From contig PUDQ02000001.1 of NCBI GenBank assembly GCA_002964805.2, positions 3,062,001 to 3,126,000 of the forward strand: 64,000 nt of DNA. Direction: 5' to 3'. The stretch's first letter is position 1. Every line of letters starts with the position of its first letter. The position numbers and the translations under genes are program-made. This DNA comes from Trametes villosa (lineage: Eukaryota > Basidiomycota > Agaricomycetes > Polyporales > Polyporaceae). Positions 12,399 to 23,815 of the stretch are shown here, piece after piece. The notes beneath the pieces were generated by a model. The model saw only the letters and a list, made by a program, of their open reading frames with translations, was not told the origin of the DNA and searched no databases.

Positions 12399-14356
12399 GA
12401 AGAGTCGTGAATAGTAGGCTGCTGCGATGCGCGCTGCCTCGGGGGTGGCGGGTATATTTATAGTGGGCAGAGGACTTCAGGAGCAGAACATGGCGAGCGG
12501 CGGGGGCGATGGCGGCTGACGGTGTTCGGAAGTCGGATGTGGCGGGATTGCTGGGCTCAATCGCAACGGCTGTCCATGAACCTGCGCGCGTCCGAGGATC
12601 CTGCAAGACTGTCACTCGCGCTCCGAGGGGCGTCGGGGCGGGCGTCGAGGCGGAGGCGGGGCGGGAGGGGCGCACGCCGGCGGCAAGGGCAGCCAAAGGA
12701 AGACAAGCGCGGATTGGAAGAGGAGAAGAGCGGGGAGCAGCAGACGACGGCAAATGAACCGGAAGGGCCTTTACATGGTCGTGGGCAGAGACAACCGACC
12801 CAGCTCTCGGGTGCGCAGACGAGGGCAGCCCGCCGAGGCTGTCGCTCTGTCTCACCCTCGCCCACGTACCACTCTCGTCAAAAGTCGAACCACAACCTTA
12901 TTTCCCATCCCACCTCCCCAGACGCCCGCCAGCCGAGCCCGCCCCGCTGTTTCTCGTACGTTTCCCGTCGTCCGCCATCGCGTCCAGGTCTGCGTCGGAG
13001 GAGAGAGCGCGAGGCCAGGCTGCCCGCCGTCGTCGTCGTGGTCCGACATCAAGCTCACAGACGCAGCCGACGCCCGCCCTGCGCCGCGCCACATGACGTC
13101 AAATTCATTTTGGTTATCGGCGCTTGTAGCCTGTGGTAAGCATCCTCTGCCAGCCTCCGCGCCCCCCGGATCGTCTGCGCTCGACTCGGCCCTTCTCTCT
13201 CAGCATCCCTCTATAGCTACCTCTGGTGAGAGGGCTCCCCGGGACACTCTCAACATGTCTTCCATAGACTATTTCAACGCACAACATACACACACCGGAC
13301 GCGCGGGCGGTCCTCAGGCGACGGACTGCATACATCGTGTTCCGTCTGCGCAGTAGCGCAACCGCGCGTTCATTGGACGGAACACATTCGTTGGATGTGT
13401 AATCCAACACATGTCTGCCACTCCGGTGGATCCACACAATGCGGCATGGGCGTTGTCGGCCCAAGAATAACCAGATGAAAGCCCGGGATGTGTCGCCGCT
13501 GCCAGCATGCCAGATGGCAGGCAGTACTCGCGTTATAGAGCACAAGCCTCACCCTCCAGCAGGCCTGAGTGGAATGTATTCAGTACGTTTGAAGTTAGAA
13601 TCATTCTACACTCACGGTGTGCCCTCTCAGCGCCCAGGGTTACCGACATGGAGGCTGACCCGATAGCAATTCCGCTCTGGCAGCCTCTCACCTCACCCAC
13701 TATCGGCGCGCTCGAAGTCAGCCACACGCAACGAGGTAGCCCCTCCTATTATTGCGCGCCGACGTCCACAGCGCATGTCCGCTCGGGCGGGGATATCATG
13801 GAGACCACTACCGGTCCGCATGCCACCTGAGTTCCGGGCGGCGCGTTATACGCGTGTACCATCATTCCGCATGCATGCGGAGCTGGGAGACGGACAAGCA
13901 GAAGAATGCGAATGACATTCCGACATACCAGGCCGCGCGGTAGGACGGGTCGGGGCCTGCGGATCTGCTCGTGGCGTAGTTGGTAGGAGGAGCCCTCCGC
14001 TCGTGGCTTGGCCCTGAAGGAGGCGGGATCTGAGCGCCACGAGGCTACCAGCCGCTTGACGATCGATCGAAGACCCTTCTGAAGAGGACCAACGGGGTGC
14101 CAGAGAAATCGCACTGTGCTGCAGCCCCCTTCGGATGACATTGGCGTTGAGGTGTAGTTGGGTGTCTCTGTGGCCGCTCACGGCATCAGCCGCATACACA
14201 AGAAGTACATGACCCGAGTGAAGATATAACGCTATCGATACCTGTGCAGTAGTCAGACTTGCCTTCGCAACAGATGGAAAAGCCGAACTCACAGATGAAT
14301 CCTTCGATTTGGCACCAAGGCAGGAGAAGAGGCTGCGCGCGGCCTACCAGGGGCCT
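12399..14356. other. Intergenic region of about 2 kb
   Basis: No confident gene. A palindromic CRE/ATF-type site TGACGTCA lies at 13094-13101 and overlaps an ATG (13093) opening a very short spliced frame (MTSNSFWLSALVAC, donor GTAAGC, acceptor at about 13203), giving only about 22 residues before a stop. This could be a small protein, an upstream frame or chance. The rest shows no coding signal. Confidence 0.45.
12453..12462 (-). promoter_or_regulatory. TATA element of the serine-rich membrane protein gene
   Basis: The minus strand reads TATAAATATA here, about 55 nt upstream of the start codon at 12398. Confidence 0.55.
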
Positions 14357-14818
14357 TCACATCGTCTCCGTGCTTTCCGCGTTCTCGACCAGCTCGTAAC
14401 CAGCCCAAACGACCTCTGAGCAGCTCGCGCACCCGACCAGATGTTGCTCAGCATCCAGCATCTCCTCCGTCACGACGTACTGGCCCCCGCACCGGCACGG
14501 ATACGCCCAGAGCGTCCCCTCCGCGCCCTCCCTCTCCTCGAACTCCTCCAGCGAAATAACCTGCGCCGGACGCGGTCCGCTAGGCTTGCCAGTCGTCCCC
14601 CGCAGCGCGTCATACTCCTTCCGCAAGGCCGGCGTGTAGAGGGTGTTGAACGCCTGCTTGAGCAGCCCGATATCCGCAGCCTTCGATGCGGCGGACTCGC
14701 GCTTGTCCGGGTGGGAGGCGAGCAGCGCGCGGTGGTAGGCCGCCTTTATGTCCGCAGGGGACGCGGAGGGCGAGACGGCGAGGAGCGCATAGTAGTCCGG
14801 GACGCGATGCTCTGCCAG
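14357..14818 (-). CDS. DPH4: Diphthamide biosynthesis protein 4 (J domain plus CSL zinc finger), 5' exon unresolved
   Basis: DPH4 (DNAJC24 in animals) is the J-protein that supports the radical step of diphthamide formation on elongation factor 2. The frame reads DYYALLAVSPSASPADIKA, then AYHRALLASHPDKRE with the HPD motif, then FNTLYTPALRKEYDALRG closing the J domain. A CSL-type zinc finger follows: YPCRCGGQYVV and GCASCSEVVWAGYEL supply CxC and CxxC ligands. The protein ends ENAESTETM. No ATG is in frame upstream of the J domain; a likely acceptor at 14819-14820 implies a short first exon further up that I could not place. It is divergent from the ING gene and probably shares its promoter. 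Confidence 0.88.
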   Translation of the reverse strand: MAEHRVPDYYALLAVSPSASPADIKAAYHRALLASHPDKRESAASKAADIGLLKQAFNTLYTPALRKEYDALRGTTGKPSGPRPAQVISLEEFEEREGAEGTLWAYPCRCGGQYVVTEEMLDAEQHLVGCASCSEVVWAGYELVENAESTETM

Positions 14819-15093
14819 CTTGGCGGAGGTGCAAGTGTGCGTCGGGCTCAGCGAGATGGTCGTCGTCCTTCACCAGAATCCGAGCCGCCCGCCCGCAAAC
14901 GAGCTCAGATCTGCAGAGCGATCGAGATGGGCCGGGCCGCCTGCCCTCGCCGCTGCAGGACCCTGATCACCGCCTGATCAAACGGAGCGCGCGGTCCCGG
15001 GGTCGCGGTGGCGGAGAGCGCAAAGGACTCGAAGGCCTCCTCAGCAGCCCCCCTCCCCTTATCCCTCCCCTACCACCTCCCACAGCTCTCGCC

Positions 15094-16683
15094 ATGTCGC
15101 GCAGAAACCCCGCCCCGAACGGCGCCCTCGCCCCCGCCCCCGTGCCCTCCGGCTCGCCCTCGACCGCGTACGGCCTCGCGCTGCTCTCCGAGTACACGCA
15201 CACGCTCGACAGCGTCCCCGTCGACCTCTCGCGCTCGTTCGGCGACCTGCGCGAGCTCGACGCCGTGCTCTCCTCGTCCATCACGCTCCTCACCGCGAAG
15301 GTCGCCGAGCTCATCGGCATGGTCGAGGCCAAGGCCGGCTCCGCCGACGAGCGCCTCTACCTGCTCACCGAGATCGCGGAGGAGGCGGCGCGCCTCAAGC
15401 TTGGGGGCGAGGATAAGATCCGTGTCGCGTGCCACGCCGCGGACGGGCTGCGCGCGCACAAGGCGCATATGAAGGCGCTGCTCGACCTCATACCGGACCC
15501 GGCGTTCGCGCAGGGCGCCGAGGCGCTCGCGCGCAGGACGGCGTACCCCCATGTCGCGACGCGCAACTTCTACCCGCCGGGGATGGCGGGCGAGGGCGGG
15601 AGGCGGAACCGGAGGGCCGCTGGGGCGACGACGGGATACAACGGGTTGTTGGTGAGCGGTGGCGTCGAGGCTAGCCCTGGGAAGAGGAAGAGGGTCGTGG
15701 CGAGGGACGACGACGCGGACGTGACGCGCACACCGAGCAAGAAAGACCGCACCGATGCACCCCAGGCACAGAGGCAGCGAAACGGCGCACGGGCGAAAAG
15801 GTGTGTAGCCTTGAAATCCACTACCTTTGCAGCACTCTCGCGAAGTTCTACCCCCTCTGCCCCCACGTGTATGCCCCGTTCCGCGGGGATACACGGTGGC
15901 TGGACTCTTTTACTACCCCCCAACACTCTGCCCGTTGTCAAAATACTGACTATATGCTCTGCAGGGACCGTGCTGCATCTCCTACAGAATCTATCATGTC
16001 TGTGGCGTCACATCTTCCCCAGAACGTACCCTCCCAGTCCACTGCCTCGGGCTCTCGCCAGAACGCGTCTGGCCGGGCAGGCAGCAACTCCTCAACCAAC
16101 AAACGCAACCAGGCCGAGGCTACGACTTCACGCCGGGAAGTGTACAGCGCGCAGCCCCCATCCTCCAGCCACCCCTCCCTTCCCGCGCCATACGCGACCG
16201 CCGCCACGAACGTGCTCGTCGAGACGCACAGCGCACGCGCCGTGAGCAACGGGGTGCTCTCGGACTGGCCGCACGGGCAGCTCGAGGGCCCCGGCATGCC
16301 CGTGGCGCGCAACATCTCCGCGGCCGTGGACGGGAACGACGGCACGCTGAGCGCGGGCGGGGAGCCCGACGGGGACGCGGACGACGGCAAGACGTACTGC
16401 TTCTGTGACGGCGTGAGCTACGGCGAGATGATCGCGTGTGACGACGAGGACTGCGAGAAGGAATGGGTGCGTGCGCTTCCTGTCTGCGCGGATGCCCCTT
16501 GGATGCTGATTGTGACATGTCGCTTCTGTGTAGTTCCACATCGCGTGCGTGGGCCTCACGGTCGTGCCGGAGAATACGTGGTACTGCTCGCGGTGTCTGG
16601 AGCGCCGCCAGAGCCAGAGGAAAGGTGGCCGGGGCGGGAAGAAGAGGCCGGCGGGTGGACGTACGGCGAGGAATGGCGCATGA
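15094..16683 (+). CDS. ING-family chromatin protein with C-terminal PHD finger
   Basis: Exons 15094-15800, 15965-16466 and 16534-16683. The N-terminal ING domain (LLSEYTHTLDSVPVDLSRSF and following helices to about residue 150) is the coiled region that binds acetyltransferase or deacetylase complexes. A basic, disordered linker with GKRKRVVARDDD follows. The C-terminal PHD finger reads YCFCDGVSYGEMIACDDEDC, then EKEWFHIACVGL and NTWYCSRCLERR, with all Cys4-His-Cys3 ligands and the aromatic-cage Tyr and Trp expected of an H3K4me3 reader. A basic tail (KGGRGGKKRPAGG) closes the protein. It resembles Yng2/Pho23-type subunits (NuA4 or Rpd3L); which one cannot be decided here. Confidence 0.92.
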
Positions 16684-17239
16684 ATGCATGCGCGCTACTA
16701 GACGCCGAGCGGGGCGCGATGACGCTCGTTTGGTATGTGCCAACTTCCGCCACAAGGCTCCGCGCACTTACTGACAGTCCCCGCAGTACTATATCCCGTA
16801 TGGGATGTCGATAACCTCTGCTTTGTCGCTTTGATCTTTGTACACTAGGACTCGTCCATCATTACCCCCGATTTGCGCTTCTGCTTTCTAGCTCCTGTAT
16901 GCCATCTTCAACGCACGCTCGTGCGGCATAGGGACTCGTGCGACGGTACGTCGTACTCGTACGCACCACGATCTTATCCCGAACATGGGGGTGCCGACGA
17001 CACCTTCTGTGACGCGCTACGAGGATTGGTGCGTTTGTACTCCGCGTTGTACAAATGCAGCCCCGATGCGCCCGAATGGGTTCGATCGCCTGCCTCACCC
17101 TTGCTTCGACGCAAGCGTACGTCCTGTCACGGCTGCTCCCTGTAGGCTTATAAGTTCGTTCGGATGGGCGCTGGGTACTTTCCGTACTCTCTCTTCGCCC
17201 TCCAACTGATCCCCGTCGCAAACGTCCGCTCCCCGCAAG
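16684..17239. other. Intergenic region
   Basis: 3' untranslated region of the ING gene and promoter/5' untranslated region of the zinc-finger gene. No coding frame was recognised. Confidence 0.5.
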
Positions 17240-18456
17240 ATGTAAGCACTCCTCTAAGGCAGTCTTCACCGGCGCTCTAACGTTGACACCTCCGCTGTAG
17301 GCCTAAGGAAGCCAGAGAGCCACTCTTCTGCTGTGGCGCGCAGCACCAGTCCGCCAACTACCACAAACGCACCGTACACCAGCAGCACACCAAAATCTAC
17401 TGGAAGGGCCACCCGCAGGCCGGCTTCATCCTCCGACGCAACCCGCTCACTTCGCTCTTCCACTGCCCCAAGTGCGACAAGTCCTGGGCTATGGCGACCC
17501 CAGTTCGCGTGAGTCGGCGGGCGTTCGGGTCAGGGTGTACGGAGTCGCTGACAATACGGCTCGTCTAGAACCATATATTCCAAAAGTGCGCCGGTTACGC
17601 GCAGTATCGTAACTCTACTGTGTTGGCCAAGGTCGATCGTGAGGTGAAGGCTGGCACCACTACCACGGACGCGTCGCAGGCGAAAACCTCTGACGTGCCC
17701 TCGCCGCCGCCGGCGCAGACGAATACTTCGGAAGGTAGGTCTCTTCGCGCCTTCTTGATTTGACCATATCTGAAGGTATACATCGTAGCCAGCGACTTGA
17801 TGGACAGCGACGACGAACTCACGTTCGTCTCGGCGAGCGGTAACAACGTCGTGAAGAGAACGGAACCTCAGGACCAGAAGATCAAGATTCCTGGGACTTC
17901 AGCCTCCTCGTCCATCCCGCCCGTCTTGCGCCCGGCGATCTGGTCACCCGTCGACCCTCCTCACCTATCGTGTCCGCCACTGAGCCTCTCTGGTTCCTCT
18001 GGTTCTTCGCGTACACTTCCGAGTCCAAGGAGTCTCTCCGCCTGCTCCTCAATATCGTCTGCTCGTACGCTGGCTGTCACTGCTCCTATCTCCAGGACTA
18101 TCGCTGTCAGGTTCAAGTCTGACCCCGACGACGCCTCTGTATATGCCGCTGCTTCTCGTTGTGCTCTGGCCGACCCTGGTCTTGTGGCTTCCTCATCGCT
18201 TTCTCTGCAAGGCTCTCCCGAAAGGCCCACTGCCGTCAGGACCTTCTTAGACGGACTTCGTCGCGCTCTTGGACATGCCGCTCCCCTGTTCTACAAAATG
18301 GGCCTCATCACCGAAGAGGATCTGGCTCTAATCTGTACTATGCCGGACGCGTGGGACGAACTCGGCGTCGTGCTTCAGGCCGGAGGCCTCACGACGATCG
18401 AGTGGCTGATGGTCAAGGAGGCGTTCAAGACGAAGGCAAGGGGTTTGTCGGAGTAG
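17240..18456 (+). CDS. C2HC zinc-finger protein of unknown function with start codon split by an intron
   Basis: Exons 17240-17241, 17301-17508, 17569-17734 and 17789-18456 join in frame. The start codon is assembled from AT at 17240-17241 and G at 17301, across a GTAAGC...TGTAG intron. The protein begins MPKEAREPLFCCGAQ. The N-terminal third has Cys/His-rich segments; the clearest is CPKCDKSWAMATPVRNH followed by IFQKC, a CxxC-x12-H-x4-C finger, part of which is formed by splicing. A Ser/Pro/Thr-rich middle follows. The last 75 residues (TFLDGLRRALGHAAPLFYKM, WDELGVVLQAGGLTTIEWLM) form a helical module seemingly separate from the finger. I do not recognise the family; a nuclear role is only inferred from the finger. 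Confidence 0.72.
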
Positions 18457-18933
18457 GGCTGTTTTGGACGTCGGTCGCTGTTACCTATATAGATGCGCTG
18501 TGTATACTCCGGGTCCCGTATCCATGTTTCCATTTGGCAGCGCAATCCAGCTACGCGCGAGCATATCACGGTCGCGACTTGGTACAGCCAGCATCAACAC
18601 GAAGAACTGTCGTGCTCTGCGACATAAGTACTGTTACTTGAGGCTATTCTTCAGTAAGTACTGCATACATACTTGGCACAGACCTGGATGCTTCAAAACT
18701 GCACGAGGCGCCGATGCCGGCATCCGATATCCGTAACCCACGCCAAAATGAACCCGCGGCTTCGAGACCGTCGGTTACGACTCGATCGAGCATAGCCGGA
18801 GGCCACAGGAAATGCGGCGAAATTCCCGTGCCTCGCGCGTACATATGGCAACAACAACTGACAACTGCGGATGTACATGCGTTCGCAGTCATACGGAGGG
18901 GATGCCAGACCGAAGTTGGGTACCCTCAGCATC
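18457..18933. other. Intergenic region between convergent genes
   Basis: Holds the 3' ends of the zinc-finger gene (plus) and the carboxypeptidase gene (minus). Nothing else was seen. Confidence 0.5.
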
Positions 18934-21208
18934 TTAAAACGCCTCTTGAGCGAGCCAGCGGTTGGCCAGCTCCAGAGATCGCACCGGCTGATCATAAGGA
19001 GCCTGAAAGGGAAGGGTCCGCGTCGTAATCGTGCGACAATTAGAGGTGAAGAAGAGGAACATACCATATGCCCAGCGCCGTCGATCGTGGCAAACGTGAG
19101 CCCGCCCCCGCTGCGCACTTTGCCCGCAACCTCGCCGTCCACGTGCCACTCCCGCAGCGACTCTCCGCGGAACGCATCCTGCCCCGACCACTCCAGCGCG
19201 AGCGTCATGCGGTCGTTCCCGACCTGTAAAATTGACCATCCAACGTCAGCATCGTGCACCACAGCTCGCGGTGTGGGGCGCAACGGCCTATTCGCAGCAC
19301 GTACCCAGTTGCAGATGTAGTCGGTCGCGCCGACGTAGATGAGCGCGCGCACGCCGCGCTCGAGCAGCGCCGCGATGTGGTCCTCGGCGCGGAAGCTCCA
19401 CATGTCGCCGCTGTCGGTGAAGCGCGTGTTCAAGTCCATGTTGAGCCAGGAGTAGTTCGCGGCCGCGGCGTCGACGCCCAGGATGGATTGTATGTGCGGG
19501 TTGTTGAGGTAGTCTTGGATGTATCTGTGCGGACATTGCCTGTGAGGTTCGACGTCGCACGGCGCGGGATGCCGCGTGCACGCACGTTATGTCGGGATAG
19601 CACGCAGGGATACTCGGGTCGTCGAGGCTGGCGATAGCGTGGCGTAGGGTGTAAGGGATTTGTTCCGCTTCTCTCGTGGTGAAGGAATCGAGAACACTCA
19701 CCAAGGTCTCGCTGCGTCGTATGGGTTAAGAGCTAGGTATAGAGTCGTCAGCCTACGACCGAAAACTGTTTAAGCAAACAATCTGACTCTGCATAAAGCT
19801 GGCAAACGCATCGTCGCAGAACTCATGCGCCGCGCGGCAGTCGATATAGTCCAAGGTGTCCTTGCAGGATTTCTGCAGGCGCTGTGCGCAACGTGGGACA
19901 ACCTGCTTGAGCCGCACGCACTCGCTAGGGGGCATATTTAGCAAGCTTTCGACGCCCCGCGCGGCGCCATGACACGCACGAGATGCTGGTCACAAAGGGA
20001 AAGCCGTGCCCCTCGCACTGGACGTCGTAGTAAGACTGCGCCATTCCCAGAGTGTCGGTACAGCCGTTTCCTATGAGCGGCGTATGAGCGGGTTATAAAT
20101 AAGTCGCTGGGGGCCGCGAAACGTGGACGGACCTATCATTACGGAAGAGAGGTTGACCGGCGCGAGGCCGGCGTCGATCAGCCGCGCGTTCTGGTCATAG
20201 ACCGCCGACGCAAACAGCGGGATGTAGCGGCCCTATGCGTCAGGGGGTGGGGGACATGAATGGGACGCTACCGATCGCGCGGGCCGCTAGCGACATACCC
20301 CGTAGGACTCGCCCGCCATATGGAACGGGCGGCCGTGGAATTGCGGGAAGTGCTCGAAGAAGAGGGCGACGAATGCGGCGATGTCCACGGCTGCGTCGGC
20401 GGTCGTGCTCTGGGGGATCGGCGACGCCTGAGGACTGGCTAACTGCGCGGGCGGCGGCGAACAAACTCACGACTTGTTCCCCGTAGTCTGCGTACGAGAA
20501 GCCGACTCCGACGGGCTGGTCGACGAAGAAAATGTTGGCGTGTTCGTTCCAGGCGTGCTCGAAGCGTTCCGTCGTGTTCGGGCTGGTTATTCTGCATGGA
20601 CCTGTCCCGACGTCAGCCTGAATAAGTCTGAAACAGTTGAGGCGACTGACCGAGCTCCATGAAGAGGCCGAAAGCCGAAGAGCCACCAGGCCCGCCGTTG
20701 GTCCAGAAAACGACATCGTCGGTGTCGGGGTCCCGACGACTCTCGAAAAAGTAGAAGAACAGGTGGCGAGCCTCTACGTCGATGTACCCACTGTAAGTCC
20801 TAGCAATTCACAGAATGTTAGCGGGTAGTTCCACCCCATCACGCCATCCGCAACCCAGGTTTGTACGGACGGCACAGACGGCAAAACAGAAGTGCAGAAA
20901 GCCGGGAGCCAGGTGACCTACCGCACGTCGCCGTCGCAGAACCGCGACTGCTTGATCCGCACGCTGTGCTTCGGAAATTTGGGATGCGTGAGAGTGGTGT
21001 ATCCCGAGGTGGAGATTGAGCGCAGATCGGAGACGGGCGTGAAGAGACCCGCGTCGTATGTTTCATAGGGATTGTGCGCCAGCCCGGTGCGTGCAGGTGC
21101 AACGCGACTTTGGTCCGGAGAATGGTGGCCCAGAGTGTATTGGGAAGCACGCACGCCAGTAAGGCATGCGCTGGCGAGCAGTAGGAGGGACCTGAAGGCG
21201 AGGTTCAT
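18934..21208 (-). CDS. Serine carboxypeptidase, S10 family (carboxypeptidase Y-like)
   Basis: A multi-exon gene on the minus strand. The start at 21208 ([20 protein letters not shown]) gives a clear signal peptide; an ORF extending to 21217 would begin with GTG. Conserved S10 segments appear in order: [58 protein letters not shown], the nucleophile elbow [16 protein letters not shown], the aspartate segment [14 protein letters not shown], and the histidine segment TIDGAGHM spliced to [11 protein letters not shown]. The Ser, Asp and His triad is therefore complete. Cysteines in the middle exon ([20 protein letters not shown]) fit the family's disulphides. The enzyme removes C-terminal residues from peptides in the vacuole or outside the cell; a C-terminal retention signal was not seen. 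It ends NRWLAQEAF at 18934. Confidence 0.92.
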
Positions 21209-21923
21209 GCTTGCCACCTGGGACCCGAAGGAGGGGAGATGGCGTCCGAGGAGATGAGTTGTACCGGCTCAAAGGGTCCGGTATAAGTGAGCAGGATCAA
21301 AACCAGGATCGAGGAACCGCAGCAATTGGTACGCAGCCGCAGCTCGCTGTGCGTGATTCGAATTCACGGACTTTACCGGGCGGGGTTAGCGACTTGTGTG
21401 TTTGTTTCCACGAGCTCTCAGAGCGTACCCGTTCGCGAAGGGCGACACAAAACCGAGCGACAGTGGTCGCTGTCAGGTTTTCTGTGGCTTACAAACGTCA
21501 ATTTTGTTCAGTGTGTTTGGGAGAGGTTCATACCGGCGTGTTATTCGTGGCGCGTTCCTGGAACTCCGCCGGCTTCCCCGCGACAGGGTGAGTGGAGATG
21601 AGCAGAGACGTCGGCGATCGTGCGCGTGGGCCGCAGTGAAGACGCACACAGACTGAATCACATCCGCGAACCTACTCAACGTGTGGCCGTGGACCCCGGA
21701 CGGCCCCGGCCCGCGACCGAAATGCCCGACACGCGTCTCCCGATTGGGCGGCGTGGTGGACTCGCGTTTGCGTTCCTGGAGTAGCTGCCTTCCTTCTTTC
21801 GCTTCTCCCACCACCATCTCCCTATGCCGTAGGCTACCAGATCGCTCGGCTAACAACCCTTGCAGACCTATTCAAACCCACCCTATCGACGACACACTAC
21901 TGACATTTGCTAGCTCCACCGTC
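21209..21923. other. Intergenic region (divergent promoters)
   Basis: Lies between the carboxypeptidase start (minus) and the unknown Cys-cluster gene (plus). No coding signal was recognised; several stop-free frames are shadows of GC-rich sequence. Confidence 0.45.
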
Positions 21924-23815
21924 ATGGCACGCATACTACTGCAGTCGAGCGGGACTCGGCTGGCTCGGAGAGGTGCCCTTCTAGTGCAGGGTCTCCGAGA
22001 GAAATCGTCCTGGTTTGTGCACAACATCGTCATCGCGCGCCCTGTGAGTGTCGTCGAAGCCGAGGGGGACTGCAGCGGCCTGGCGCAGCTGAATGGGCTT
22101 TGCTTGCCAGGAAGTGCCCGCACGCGCACACCCGAGGATCCGCCGCCGCCGCCCGCGCACAACGAGGCCAAATGAGCCGGGCCAGCTGCAGGTCATGGTC
22201 GCGAGACAGGAGGTGAGAATTCAGTCCGCTCGCACGCCCCCAGAGCTGCACGGCGCACTGCTCGAGCAGCAGCAGGTGTCGTGCTCGGGCTCGCCCGAGG
22301 AGGACGATACGCCCCCGGCGGCAGCACCTGTGCCGCCGCACCCAGCCGGCGGCAAAACCCTGAAGTCTGTTCGCAAGCTGAAGGTGGGCGGAGTTTGCGC
22401 ACGCGGCCGGGTCCTCGACGCGTGCTGACGGCCCTGGCAGAGGATCGGCGGACGCGCGGTTGTTGCGCTGAACGTAAACCATCTTGATTCCGCGTACCCG
22501 GGACGATGCTCAGCGCGCGCGTGCATGCACAGATCGTGGACGAGGAACGCGAGTCGGAAGCCGAGGACTTCGGGCGCGTACGTCGTTCATCTCCCTCGTC
22601 TTCCCCCGGCGTGCGCGCGAGCGGCACTGACCCGTGCCAGCCGTACTCAATTGCGGGCGAGGACTCCTGCGAGGCGAGCGAGTACCACACCGCTATCTCG
22701 CACCTGACGGACCTGAGCGGATTGGGCGGTGCGGCTGTGCCGCAGCTCGTCGACGAAAGCTCGGGCGCAGTGTTCATCGGCATCGCGATGGTATGTCTAA
22801 TTACCGCCTCTTTGCTTCGCTCACCCCAGCATGACGGCAGGGCCCTGAGGGGCGTTTCTACCCGACGTCCGGGTCTATTGCGGGGGAATTCCACACGCCT
22901 CGCGCTTCTTCGTCTCCGCCCGTGCCCATTGCAGAGGCCTCTCCGAACCTGCTCGTCGCGCCATCACTCATGCTCACGCTGCCGACACCGCAAATAGCGC
23001 AGTCGCCCGTCTTCCGCCCGCGTTCGCCTATCACGTTATTCAAGTACGTCGAGGCCACAACGCCTGGGGGCGACAGCAGCAGCTTCTTCTCCTTTTCCCC
23101 CGCCGCCTTGCCCTCGCCTGCACCGTCCATACCGACGTGCGATCGCTGCTGCCTGGCGCAGCTCGAGGACGGCGTGATATGCCGCGCGTGCGAGAAGCAG
23201 TGGCTGGCGTGCAAGATGTGGTACCAGGCACACGACGGCGGACGCCGGCAGTGGCTCACCGAGCCGTACATCAAGCCTGCGGAGAGCACCGCGAGCGTGC
23301 GCGCGGTCATGGGCCGCCTGGGCGTCCCGGGCAGCAGCGACGGGAACCGCGGCCTCGGACTGGGATCGTCCGTCTCATTCAAGCACGAGCTGCCGTTCAG
23401 GGTCTTGGCGACGCCTTCTGCTGCTTCTGGCTTCAATGCGCGCGCTGGGTCTGCCGGCACTGGGTCCTGGGCGACACGGCTGCTGGGGTATCAGATAGCG
23501 GGCGCGAAACGCGTTGCGTCCGCTCGTCCAGGGTCTCTCGCTCTTGCGCTCGTGGCTGCGCGGAAGGCGCGGGCTGGGTTCCGTGCGCTGTGGTCTGCGC
23601 CTGCGGGGCTGCTCTCGCCTCGCCCTCTGTCTCGGGACGTGCGCTCCTCTGGGCTGGCTGAGGCGGCGTCGGATGACTCGTCGGGAATATCATGGGACGC
23701 GGATATCGGTGGCCATCGCCGGGCGGCATCACGCACGGGCTCCCCAGACGTTGGGACGGGATGCGGATTTGGGAGGATCACGTCGAGGTCGCGGTTTGTT
23801 GAACATCTGTTCTGA
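21924..23815 (+). CDS. Unknown protein with a cysteine cluster (about 552 residues)
   Basis: Five exons, all phase 0, can be joined: 21924-22043, 22111-22383, a 33-nt exon 22441-22473, 22533-22790 and 22841-23815. The uniform phase and good GT/AG signals support the model, though a shorter start at 22506 (MLSARVHAQIVDEE) is possible. The N-terminus MARILLQSSGTRLARRGALL is basic and amphipathic. An acidic stretch (IVDEERESEAEDFGRV) precedes a Ser/Pro-rich middle. A compact Cys cluster CDRCCLAQLEDGVICRACEK with a further Cys six residues on (QWLACKMW) could bind zinc. The C-terminal half is Ala/Ser/Arg-rich. The protein ends RFVEHLF at 23815. No family was recognised. Confidence 0.58.

Noticed and set aside
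12898..13130. Minus-strand frames near 13.0 kb rich in Arg and Ala
   Set aside because: No start context, domain or splice logic; probably GC-rich intergenic DNA.
13093..13250. ATG within a TGACGTCA site opening a spliced mini-frame (MTSNSFWLSALVAC)
   Set aside because: Only about 22 codons after splicing, no homology; kept as a note in the intergenic entry.
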